A stretch of DNA of 8,548 nucleotides from Candidatus Dojkabacteria bacterium (GCA_011620305.1 WOZL01000012.1:1-8548), one strand, 5' to 3'. Positions 1-7,663 are shown, counted from the first letter of the stretch. Notes: generated by a model from the letters alone, not told the origin. Translations and numbers: made by a program.

Positions 1-1224
1 ACTAAGGTGTCTCTAAATATTAATAAATTAAAAGAGAGATTAGGGATTGATATATCTAAGGAAGAAATTACTGAAATTTTAGAGAGTATTGAGTATCAGA
101 TAATCGAGACCTCAGAAGAGTATATTACTGTACAGATACCAGTATTTAGACAGGATATAGAGATAGAAGAAGATGTATATGAAGATATAATTAGAATCTA
201 TGGATATGATGAAATCCCTCCTAAATTACCTCTTAAAGAGATACATACCAATAAGAAGCCTGAAATATTAAGTTTAAAGCTAGAGATAAGAAAAATACTA
301 TCTAATTCAGGTTGCAATGAGTTAATCTCGTATAGCTTTACCAATGTTGATTCACTTAAAGCAGTTAATCAAGATCCAAACAGCTGTTTTAAGATTAAAA
401 ATCCACTATCTAAAGATTTAGAACTTATGCGACCCTCTATACTCTCCAGCTTACTTGAGAAAGCTAAACTTAATACACAACAGGGTATTGAGACTTATGC
501 TATTTATGAAATGGGAATATCTCACCAGAAGGATTCTTTGAATCAAAACAATTTACCTTTAGAAGAGTGGAAGCTTAGTTTCCTCTTTACAGACTCAAAG
601 TGGTTAATTGATGGTAACCCTTACTATCAAGCTAAAAGATATCTAGAAAAAGTCCTAAATACTCTTAAAGTAAGAGATATTGAGTACACATTACTTCCAG
701 ATGATAATTTTGAAGATCTTCCTAAATGGGTTAAAACAGTATCTGGTTCATTTGAGCCAAATAGTACAGCTACTATTTCTGCACAAGTGGGGGATAGCAA
801 GGTAATATTAGGGATTTTAGGTGAGATTAATTTACAGGTTAAACACAATCTTGGCTTAAACACCTTCACATCTGGATTTGAAATTAGTTTAGAACAATTG
901 AATCTCGTTAAACATAGAAGGTTAAGACATAAATCTGACTCACAGTTTCCATATATTACTCAAGATATATGTTTTGTTGTGCCTGATAGAGTTACATATG
1001 GGGAACTTTATAAGAAGATTCTTGACATAGTAGCTGATAAAAATATTAGAAGTGAGATTGAGTGTATAGATATATATAAAGAAGAGGGTTCTGAGAATAG
1101 GAATATTACACTAAGAATATCTTTAAGCAATATTAACAAAACTTTAAAGGATAAAGATTTTCAAAAAATTAGAGATAAACTAGAGAAGAAAATTTCTAAC
1201 CTAAATATTACTATTAAAGCCTAA
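1..1224 (+). CDS. pheT: Phenylalanine--tRNA ligase beta subunit, C-terminal half (5' end outside window)
   Basis: This is the beta chain of the cytoplasmic (alpha-beta)2 phenylalanyl-tRNA synthetase, which charges tRNA-Phe with phenylalanine. The frame is open from base 1, so the gene starts upstream; the GTG at 7 is an internal Val codon in the B5 domain. Numbering from the window edge, 407 residues are visible, about half of a normal bacterial PheT (around 800). In order they are a B5 domain (about 3-77, with the family signature DVYEDIIRIYGYD at 58-70), the catalytic-like core (about 85-300, with NPLSKDLELMRPS at 134-146), and the C-terminal ferredoxin-fold anticodon-binding (FDX-ACB) domain (about 305-407, beginning near FPYITQDICFVV). 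The N-terminal tRNA-binding and B3/B4 editing parts must lie to the left, where pheS would also be expected. The TAA stop overlaps the TAG stop of the convergent PBP gene by four bases. The domain order makes the identification very secure. Confidence 0.97.
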   Translation, partial: TKVSLNINKLKERLGIDISKEEITEILESIEYQIIETSEEYITVQIPVFRQDIEIEEDVYEDIIRIYGYDEIPPKLPLKEIHTNKKPEILSLKLEIRKILSNSGCNELISYSFTNVDSLKAVNQDPNSCFKIKNPLSKDLELMRPSILSSLLEKAKLNTQQGIETYAIYEMGISHQKDSLNQNNLPLEEWKLSFLFTDSKWLIDGNPYYQAKRYLEKVLNTLKVRDIEYTLLPDDNFEDLPKWVKTVSGSFEPNSTATISAQVGDSKVILGILGEINLQVKHNLGLNTFTSGFEISLEQLNLVKHRRLRHKSDSQFPYITQDICFVVPDRVTYGELYKKILDIVADKNIRSEIECIDIYKEEGSENRNITLRISLSNINKTLKDKDFQKIRDKLEKKISNLNITIKA

Positions 1225-4184
1225 TCGTAGATTACTGTCACTGTAGCACTGTCATATGCTGTACCTCCAACTATCGCTCTCGCTTTAATTGTATAGTTAC
1301 CCTCACCACCACTAGAATCATTCCAATCAGCCATCCAATTAGTTCCGTTTAAACTAGCTGGTACAATTTTAGAGTAACCACCACCAGATTTTGTGATGTA
1401 AAAATTCACTGAGCTAGCAGTACCTGAAACAGTTGCCTTTAGATTAACTGGAAAACTTATATTGACACCATTGGCTGGAGAAGTAAGAGAAACTGGAGAT
1501 GTACTACCAGTAACTACGAAATTTACTGATGCGCTACCTGTCTTCCCCTTATTATCTTTAACTAAAACATTTAAAGTATGTGTACCTACACTCATACTTG
1601 ATGGAATAGCGTAAGTGAAAGAGTATGTACCATCTGCATTTATTGATGTACCACTAATTGGGCTACCATCAATGCTTACTGTAAATTCATCTATAGACTC
1701 TAACACCCTAACAGTACCAGATATTGTTATATTCTTACCTACCTCAAATGCCTGGGAGGGTGTAGGTGAAGTAATCTCTACTACTGGAGCATTATCAGGA
1801 CCAAGAGGTAGAGGACATATACCTGAATCTGGTTTGGTAGTTAAGTACTTAGAACCCTCTATATTCTCAATATATCCTTCATATGTTTTTTGCTGTTGAC
1901 GATTCTCTAACTCATTATTTAGTAATATATACTCCTCAACTAAGTCATATTTCTTAGCAGCTTCTACATTCTCAGCAATCAGGCTATTAGCTTTACAGAT
2001 ATATACAATTTCTCGCTCATCTTTAGCTGGAGCATTACCCTGAATATATATACTTGCCTCAGAAGGACAATCAACTCCATCTTGAGCTACCTTACCTGTA
2101 TCTGTACACACCTTTGTAGAAAGTATCCCTGATGGTCTTGTAAATGTGCCAACTGGATACTGATCGGCTACTCTTTGAGTAAATGCATGAACAATCTTAA
2201 GGGGTACAATTGAACCCCAAGCTCCTGGCATATCCTCATTATTATTATTCCCTCCCCAAACTCCTACAGATAGGTTAGGGTGATACATCATTGTCAGTAC
2301 ATCTTTAGGACCGTTAGTAGTTCCTGTTTTGTAACAAACCTTTTTACCCTGAACATTGTATGCATTACCACCGATCCTATCACCATGACCTCCTAAGTCA
2401 CAAAGCATATAGTTAAGTGCATATATCTGTTTCTCATCAAAGACTCTTTGTGATACTGGCTCCTCTTTCTCATAGAGTACCTCTCCAGCAGAAGTCTCTA
2501 CTTTAAGTATTGGTGTTATATCAACTCTAACCCCCTCGTTAGCAAATACTCCAAAGGCTGCAGTGTGCTCTAGAAGTGTCATCTCACCAGAACCAAGTGC
2601 CAAACTCAAACCGTAGTTAGCCTTATCACTCATAGTTGTAATACCCAGTTTCTCTACAACATTTATAAAAGAATCTATACCCGCTAACTGAAGAGTATAC
2701 ACAGCTGGTAGGTTTCTAGATTGAACAAGAGCCCTCCTTGCAGTCATCAATCCGTAATATTTAAAGTCCCAGTTAACTGGTTTATAGTTACCAAAGCTCA
2801 TCTTTAAATCAGGAGCTTCAGTCCAAGGTCCATATCCTTGGGTAATAGCTGCTAAATACGTATATGGTTTAGCAGATGAACCTGTCTGTCTTAAACTTGT
2901 AGCAACGTTTACATTACCATCTACTCTTGGATCCTCAGTATTCCAGTAATCTACAGAGCCAACCATAGCTATTACTTCTCCATTGTTTGGATCTATAGCG
3001 ACTAGAGAACCATTATAAAGATTGTATCTATGAGCACTCTCCACACCTTTCTTAACCTCCTCCTCAGCAATTTCCTGAAGCGTATAATCAAGAGACGTAG
3101 TTACCTCTAAACCTCCACTTCTTACTACTTCTGCGCCATACTCTTCCTCAAGTAAGTTCCTTACATAGAATACAAAGTGAGGAGCTTTAATATCTGTTCT
3201 TTGCTTTTTGAACTCTAACTCTTCTTCCTTGGCAGCTTGTATCTCTTCCTCAGTAACACCTGTCAACTTAGAGTTTTTAAGCATCTGATTTAAAACAAAT
3301 TCTTCTCTTTCCTTAGCTAGCTCTGGATTGGTACCATAAACAGGGGAGTAGGTACTTGGACTACTAATAATACCTGCTAGAAGTGCGCTTTCTGCTAGAG
3401 TTAATTCACTAGCACTCTTTCCAAAATGTACCTGGGACCCAGCTTCAAAACCGTAGTTTACATCACCTAACCAAACCTCATTAATATACATCTGCAGAAT
3501 TTGATCTTTTGTTAGAGATTGTTCAACCTGCATAGTAATTAGAGCCTCTTTTATCTTTCTTGAATAGGTTTGCTCATATGCCTCATCGCCTAAAACATCG
3601 TAAAGGATAGTGTTTTTAACCAACTGTTGGGTTAATGTACTACCACCTCGTACAACCTGACCTGCCATTAAATTTTGTAAAGCAGCTTTAGCAATGCCAG
3701 CATAATCAAGTCCTTTATGTTGATAGAATTCAATATCTTCTGCAGCTAGTATTGCCCACTTAGTATACTCTGGCACATCTTCTATAGAGATAAACTCTCT
3801 GTTTTGGTCTCCATATACTGTATAAAGAAGGATGCCATTACGATCATATATCTTAGTACTCTGATCTGAAACCCTTTCAACAAGCTCATCAGGAGAGGGT
3901 AGGGAACTCCTAAGATTCTTTAAATAAATTCCAACACCCAAGACACCAATACAACCTATGAAAAATATTACTGCAACAGCGATATATCCAAACTTCCTTA
4001 ACTTGTTCTTATCAATACCAAGAAAACCTTTCTGCTTAGATGTTGTTCTCTTTTTCTTACCACTATATTTTTTAAATCTATCCAACTTTCCGACACTCAG
4101 CTTCTCTCTTCTGCTTCCCCTTCTTCTTTTACTCATTTTACTACTCTTCTTTTTGTTGGATGACATAGATACACTGTACTTCAT
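1221..4184 (-). CDS. Class A penicillin-binding protein (bifunctional peptidoglycan transglycosylase/transpeptidase) with C-terminal Ig-like domains
   Basis: This membrane-anchored enzyme polymerises lipid II into glycan strands and cross-links the stem peptides outside the membrane. The 987-residue chain begins with a strongly Lys/Arg-rich cytoplasmic tail (about 11-64) and one membrane helix (about 66-88). The GT51 domain follows, with catalytic E149 in an EDIEFYQHKG motif, RGGSTLTQQLVKN at 179-191 and YINEVWLG at 233-240. The transpeptidase domain has SSAK at 436-439 (S436 the acyl-enzyme serine), SRN at 489-491 and KTGT at 619-622, so both active sites look intact. After it come a cysteine-bearing linker (about 680-795) and two beta-rich Ig-like modules (about 797-893 and 896-986), which probably bind wall material. 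The six extracytoplasmic cysteines are 595, 617, 693, 706, 730 and 790. ATG 4184 is chosen because a TTGAGA/TATATT promoter lies just upstream; Met7 (codon at 4166-4164) is an alternative. Neither start has a Shine-Dalgarno motif. It is a PBP1a/PonA-type protein, but a precise symbol is not justified. Confidence 0.96.
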   Translation of the reverse strand: MKYSVSMSSNKKKSSKMSKRRRGSRREKLSVGKLDRFKKYSGKKKRTTSKQKGFLGIDKNKLRKFGYIAVAVIFFIGCIGVLGVGIYLKNLRSSLPSPDELVERVSDQSTKIYDRNGILLYTVYGDQNREFISIEDVPEYTKWAILAAEDIEFYQHKGLDYAGIAKAALQNLMAGQVVRGGSTLTQQLVKNTILYDVLGDEAYEQTYSRKIKEALITMQVEQSLTKDQILQMYINEVWLGDVNYGFEAGSQVHFGKSASELTLAESALLAGIISSPSTYSPVYGTNPELAKEREEFVLNQMLKNSKLTGVTEEEIQAAKEEELEFKKQRTDIKAPHFVFYVRNLLEEEYGAEVVRSGGLEVTTSLDYTLQEIAEEEVKKGVESAHRYNLYNGSLVAIDPNNGEVIAMVGSVDYWNTEDPRVDGNVNVATSLRQTGSSAKPYTYLAAITQGYGPWTEAPDLKMSFGNYKPVNWDFKYYGLMTARRALVQSRNLPAVYTLQLAGIDSFINVVEKLGITTMSDKANYGLSLALGSGEMTLLEHTAAFGVFANEGVRVDITPILKVETSAGEVLYEKEEPVSQRVFDEKQIYALNYMLCDLGGHGDRIGGNAYNVQGKKVCYKTGTTNGPKDVLTMMYHPNLSVGVWGGNNNNEDMPGAWGSIVPLKIVHAFTQRVADQYPVGTFTRPSGILSTKVCTDTGKVAQDGVDCPSEASIYIQGNAPAKDEREIVYICKANSLIAENVEAAKKYDLVEEYILLNNELENRQQQKTYEGYIENIEGSKYLTTKPDSGICPLPLGPDNAPVVEITSPTPSQAFEVGKNITISGTVRVLESIDEFTVSIDGSPISGTSINADGTYSFTYAIPSSMSVGTHTLNVLVKDNKGKTGSASVNFVVTGSTSPVSLTSPANGVNISFPVNLKATVSGTASSVNFYITKSGGGYSKIVPASLNGTNWMADWNDSSGGEGNYTIKARAIVGGTAYDSATVTVIYD

Positions 4185-4213
4185 AATCTAATTTTCATAA
4201 TTAAGGGTAATAT

Positions 4214-4242
4214 AATATAGTCGATTTAGTTAAAAATCTCAA
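4214..4242 (-). promoter_or_regulatory. Predicted sigma70-type promoter of the PBP gene
   Basis: Read on the minus strand, TTGAGA (4242-4237, 5 of 6 to the -35 consensus) is followed by a 17-bp spacer and TATATT (4219-4214, 5 of 6 to the -10 consensus). Transcription would start near 4207, leaving a leader of about 22 nt before ATG 4184. The surrounding DNA is very AT-rich, so chance matches are common, but the spacing is ideal and the position fits. An exact TATAAT also exists on the plus strand at 4211-4216, without a good -35 partner. Confidence 0.5.
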
Positions 4243-4327
4243 TCAAATATAGTATATCAAGAACAAGGTAGTAATCCAATTATTAAATAAAGAAACCAAA
4301 GTTATAAAGTTTGATATTAAAATCCAT

Positions 4328-4355
4328 ATAACAAGTTTAGATTTCCGAATAAAAT
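4328..4355 (+). promoter_or_regulatory. Possible promoter of the orphan response regulator gene
   Basis: ATAACA (4328-4333, 4 of 6 to the -35 consensus) is followed by a 16-bp spacer and TAAAAT (4350-4355, 5 of 6 to the -10 consensus). The start would fall near 4362, giving a leader of about 24 nt before ATG 4386. This is the best-placed candidate I can see, but the match is weak in such AT-rich DNA. No Shine-Dalgarno motif precedes the ATG. Confidence 0.28.
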
Positions 4356-4385
4356 GTGTTACTTTTGCTGTAGTAAGCTTTTAAA

Positions 4386-5048
4386 ATGAAAGAACCTCGT
4401 GTCTTAGTTATAAATATTGGAACTACTTCCACCTGTATGAAAAGCTTACAGGAAGTTAACATATGGAGAGTTACACATACCTCAGTACAACAATCAATAC
4501 CCATTATTAAAAAACAGTACATAGATTTATTCTGCATTGAGGCTAATTACTTTAATCAGCAGATCGCACATCTTCTTACATTGATTAAAGATAACAGCTT
4601 GAAAAGTAATATTTTGGCTATTATCCCTAATGAAAGAGATATTAAGCAGCTATTTCTTAAATATGGGGCTGACGATTATCTATGCAAACCTTACAATTGT
4701 GAAGATTTAATTCTCAGATGTAAGAAATTAACTCAATGTCTGTCTTTAAACTACAGTGCTGTTTATGAAAAAAGTTCTATAAGATATGAGAGAAAGTTTA
4801 ATAGAGTAATGTATAAAAATACCTACATTCCTTTAACACCAACAGAGAATATAATAATGCAATTACTGATTAAACAACCAATTATTACTCAAGAAGAAAT
4901 TAAGAAGTATTTAGAAACAAAATTTGGAAAGAAATATAGTGAGAAGTATATAACTGTAATAATTCATAGAATACGTAAGAAAGTTAAACTCTCTATAGGA
5001 AGAGATTTAATCAGAAATAAATACGGAAGTGGTTACTACATAGTCTAA
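4386..5048 (+). CDS. Orphan OmpR/PhoB-family response regulator with degenerate receiver domain
   Basis: This is probably a cytoplasmic DNA-binding transcription factor. The 220 residues form an N-terminal receiver-like domain (about 4-118) and a C-terminal winged helix of the Trans_reg_C type (about 135-219). In the C-terminal part, LTPTENIIMQLL (150-161) matches the family's LTPTE signature, 185-200 is the likely recognition helix, and YGSGYYIV matches the C-terminal wing hairpin. In the receiver, GADDYLCKP (94-102) keeps the conserved Lys (K101). However, the N-terminal acidic pair is replaced by N10-I11, the phosphoacceptor Asp aligns with E52 (DLFCIEAN), and the usual Thr/Ser after strand 4 is not evident. 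Normal phosphorylation is therefore unlikely. Six cysteines (17, 50, 100, 105, 112, 118) all lie in the receiver half. No histidine kinase is present. The gene diverges from the PBP gene and its TAA overlaps the mutS stop. Target genes are unknown; autoregulation and control of the PBP are inferences from position. Confidence 0.88.
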   Translation: MKEPRVLVINIGTTSTCMKSLQEVNIWRVTHTSVQQSIPIIKKQYIDLFCIEANYFNQQIAHLLTLIKDNSLKSNILAIIPNERDIKQLFLKYGADDYLCKPYNCEDLILRCKKLTQCLSLNYSAVYEKSSIRYERKFNRVMYKNTYIPLTPTENIIMQLLIKQPIITQEEIKKYLETKFGKKYSEKYITVIIHRIRKKVKLSIGRDLIRNKYGSGYYIV

Positions 5049-7636
5049 ATTCTTTTCTTCCATTCATTAATCTTAGCTATAGCCTCAAGAGGAGTCATGT
5101 TATCAATATCCAATTCCTGAATCTCTCTTTCTATTTCACTTTCCTTTGCAGTAAATAGGGGATATTGAAAAGTGTTTTTTTCTAAAATTTTACTTTTACT
5201 AAATAGTGCGTCAGTATCTCTAATCTCACTCTCTTGACTAAACATCTTTTCCTGTTCAAAACTCTCTAATATTTCATTTGCTCTATTTATAATTTCATCA
5301 GGTAACCCGGCCATCTTAGCAACATATATTCCATAGCTCCTGTCTGTCCCTCCTTCAACAATCTTTCTAAGAAATATAACTGTACCTTCTTCTAAATCTT
5401 CCTCCACTAAAACATTTAAGTTTTTAATTTTCTCTGGAATTCTTTCTGAGAGTCTAAGTAATTCATGGTAGTGAGTGGCAAATAGAGTTCTAGCTTTAAT
5501 ATTTTTAACTAAATACTCAGCTAAAGCCCAAGCAATACTTACACCATCATATGTACTAGTTCCTCTTCCGACCTCATCTAATATTACTAAGCTATACTTA
5601 GTAGCGTTATTTACAATATTAGCAGCTTCATCCATCTCTACCATAAAGGTGCTTCTTCCACTACTAAGATCATCACTTGCCCCAACTCTAGTGAATATTC
5701 TATCAACTATGGAGATCTTAGCTGAACTTGCGGGAACAAAACATCCTATTTGAGCTAGTAAAACAATGGTAGCAACCTGCCTAATATATGTAGATTTACC
5801 TGACATATTAGGCCCTGTAAGAATACACATATTTGCAGAATTAAAATCTAAATATGCATCATTAGATACAAAACTCTCCTCAGTCATTTCTTCAACAATT
5901 GGGTGTCTACCATCCTTTATCTCCAATATCCCATCTTCTTCACCAATATCTACTATCTCTGGTTTATTGTATTCAGAAGTAATAGCTAGGTTAGCAAAGC
6001 CAGTTAACACATCAAGCCTAGCAATTTTTCTACCAACTCTTTGTAAGATATCTATTTGGTTAATAAAGCTGTCTCTAAATTCACAAAAGAGAGCATACTC
6101 TAATTCAAAAAGCTTCTCTTGAGAATTAAATATTATATCCTCTTTCTCTTTTAACTCTTCCGTTACATATCTCTCACTATTCACCAAAGTCTGCTTTCTA
6201 ATATATCTATCAGGTACTTTATCCTGATGTGTTTTTGTGATCTCAATGTAGTATCCAAACACTTTATTTGAATCAATCTTAAGTGATGAAATACCTGTCT
6301 TCTCCTGTTCTTCTTTCTCAAATCTTTTAATCCAACCTTTACTATCACCTGTAATCTCTCTTAATTCATCAACTTCTTCGTTATATTCATCTTTAATTAT
6401 ACTTCCTTCAGTAATTGCAGTAGGTGGATCATCTGCAATCGCATTATCTATCCTATCTACAATTTCAGATAGTTTGTCTATATCTTGGATATATTCATCT
6501 TTAAGTAATTTTGAGATATTTAAGACAGCATTAAGAGAAACCTGAAGAGCATTAAAATCTCTAGCATTAACTCTACCCAAACCTATCTTACCAACAATCC
6601 TCTCTATATCACTTACTGAAGAGAGCTCTTCTCGAATACTATTAAGTAAATCTCTATCATTTACGAACCTCTCAACCATTTCTAATCTCTCATCGATACC
6701 TTTCTTATCTATCAAAGGATTAAGAATCCAGTTATAGAGTAGGCGAGAGCCCATTCTTGTTTGAGTATGGTCAATTACAGAAAATAGAGAATCTTTAATG
6801 CTACCACTATACGCTCCTGCAACCAGTTCTAGGTTCTTTATGGTGGCTCTATCCAATATCATCTTTCCCTTTATATTTATCTCTTTTGGTTTCTCAATAT
6901 GTTTGGGCTCCATTAACTGAGTCTCCTCAATATATTTAAGAATCATAGCTACTGATATTAGCTGCTCATCTTCATCAAGTGAAAGAGATTTAAGGGAATT
7001 AACATTGTAAAAGTCTTGAACAAAATCTTTAGCGTAAGTTGTATTTCGAACCCCTTTATCTATAAATTGGATGGGTGTATTCCCAAAATTGTATTTAGTA
7101 CTGTTTTCTATAAGAAGCACCTCAGCTGGCTTATACGAAGACATTAAAGTATCAATATTATCCTCATTTGCAGGCATTTTAAGTGTTAGGAATTCTCCAG
7201 TAGACATATCACATATAGATACACCCATCAATTTCTTGCCAATATAGAAGGATGCTAAATATGAATTCTTAATACTGTCTGCCTGATCTCCCTCTAAGGT
7301 ACCTGGGGTAACTATTCTAGTGACACCTCTTTTTACAATACCCTTAGAAAGTTTAGGATCTTCTAGTTGATCAACAATAACAACACAGTAACCAGCATCA
7401 ATTAACTTAGGCAAATACTGATTTAATGCTTTATGAGGAAATCCTGCTAGTGGAGTAGGGTTACTCTTTTTATCTCTCGTGGTAAGTGTAATATTTAATA
7501 TTTTGGAAGCAATCTTGGCATCATCACCAAAGGTTTCAAAAAAGTCTCCCATTCGAAAAAGCAAAATTTTATCTGGGTACTGCTTTTTGAAACTCATATA
7601 CTGCTCCATCATAGGAGTTTGTTTCACTTTCGACAT
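5045..7636 (-). CDS. mutS: DNA mismatch repair protein MutS
   Basis: MutS recognises mismatches and small loops and starts repair as an ATP-driven sliding clamp. The full-length 863 residues match the usual bacterial MutS1 size. The mismatch-reading motif is F32-F33-E34 in MGDFFETF, replacing the more common F-Y-E. Connector, lever and clamp domains follow (clamp near 430-540). The ATPase has Walker A GPNMSGKST (608-616), a signature region SSGRSTFMVEM (658-668), Walker B LVILDE (683-688) and THYHEL (721-726). The C-terminal tail carries QYPLF (824-828), which fits a beta-clamp-binding pentapeptide, and ends in a helix resembling the family's MTPLEA segment. These features indicate repair MutS rather than MutS2, which lacks the N-terminal mismatch domain. 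ATG 7636 is supported by the N-terminal family pattern TPMMEQY and by the -10 box just upstream. There is no Shine-Dalgarno motif. MutL is not in the window. The TAG stop overlaps the regulator's TAA. Confidence 0.98.
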   Translation of the reverse strand: MSKVKQTPMMEQYMSFKKQYPDKILLFRMGDFFETFGDDAKIASKILNITLTTRDKKSNPTPLAGFPHKALNQYLPKLIDAGYCVVIVDQLEDPKLSKGIVKRGVTRIVTPGTLEGDQADSIKNSYLASFYIGKKLMGVSICDMSTGEFLTLKMPANEDNIDTLMSSYKPAEVLLIENSTKYNFGNTPIQFIDKGVRNTTYAKDFVQDFYNVNSLKSLSLDEDEQLISVAMILKYIEETQLMEPKHIEKPKEINIKGKMILDRATIKNLELVAGAYSGSIKDSLFSVIDHTQTRMGSRLLYNWILNPLIDKKGIDERLEMVERFVNDRDLLNSIREELSSVSDIERIVGKIGLGRVNARDFNALQVSLNAVLNISKLLKDEYIQDIDKLSEIVDRIDNAIADDPPTAITEGSIIKDEYNEEVDELREITGDSKGWIKRFEKEEQEKTGISSLKIDSNKVFGYYIEITKTHQDKVPDRYIRKQTLVNSERYVTEELKEKEDIIFNSQEKLFELEYALFCEFRDSFINQIDILQRVGRKIARLDVLTGFANLAITSEYNKPEIVDIGEEDGILEIKDGRHPIVEEMTEESFVSNDAYLDFNSANMCILTGPNMSGKSTYIRQVATIVLLAQIGCFVPASSAKISIVDRIFTRVGASDDLSSGRSTFMVEMDEAANIVNNATKYSLVILDEVGRGTSTYDGVSIAWALAEYLVKNIKARTLFATHYHELLRLSERIPEKIKNLNVLVEEDLEEGTVIFLRKIVEGGTDRSYGIYVAKMAGLPDEIINRANEILESFEQEKMFSQESEIRDTDALFSKSKILEKNTFQYPLFTAKESEIEREIQELDIDNMTPLEAIAKINEWKKRI

Positions 7637-7644
7637 AGTTTTGG

Positions 7645-7653
7645 ATTATAGCA
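7645..7653 (-). promoter_or_regulatory. Extended -10 promoter for mutS, predicted leaderless
   Basis: On the minus strand TGCTATAAT is a perfect extended -10 element (TG, one base, TATAAT). Its last base is 8 nt before the mutS ATG, so the expected transcription start is at or within about two bases of the A of the ATG. The -35 position (7673-7668, GAGTAA) is poor, as is usual for extended -10 promoters. It sits in the 27-bp gap after the PEP-synthase-like gene, so mutS may have its own start as well as readthrough from upstream. Confidence 0.55.
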
Positions 7654-7663
7654 TAAGAAAGAA

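Larger units (their letters stand above)
4185..4385. other. Divergent intergenic region between the PBP gene and the regulator gene
   Basis: This 201-bp very AT-rich spacer is the only substantial non-coding stretch in the window. It holds the predicted promoter of the PBP gene (minus strand, 4242-4214) and a weaker candidate for the regulator (plus strand, 4328-4355). The 8-mer AATATAGT occurs at 4214-4221 and 4246-4253, and AAAGTT at 4298-4303 and 4306-4311. Either pair could be a tandem regulator site, but such short AT-rich repeats are expected by chance here. I see no convincing palindrome, terminator, riboswitch or small ORF. Confidence 0.6.

Noticed and set aside
7..9. GTG as the start codon of the pheT fragment
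   Set aside because: The frame is open to base 1, and the residue falls inside the B5 domain, whose homologues are preceded by several hundred residues.
627..869. Open frame on the minus strand inside pheT
   Set aside because: It lies fully antisense to a conserved coding region and has no recognisable domain or start signal. Other antisense frames, for example 3958-4191, 5475-5753, 5766-6122 and 7818-8204 on the plus strand, were rejected for the same reason.
2237..2249. ATT trinucleotide run as a microsatellite
   Set aside because: It is only about four units long and encodes the Asn run GGNNNNE in the PBP transpeptidase region. It has no sign of functional phase variation.
4214..4253. 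Direct repeat AATATAGT as a regulator operator
   Set aside because: A rough estimate gives about one such 8-mer pair by chance in 200 bp of this composition, so it cannot be claimed as a site from this sequence alone.
4337..4537. Small minus-strand frame across the regulator's start
   Set aside because: It overlaps the well-supported winged-helix regulator gene, and its product has no recognisable features.
7637..7663. Terminator between the PEP-synthase-like gene and mutS
   Set aside because: The 27-bp gap has a T-rich stretch on the minus strand but no stem before it. The notable element there is the extended -10 box.
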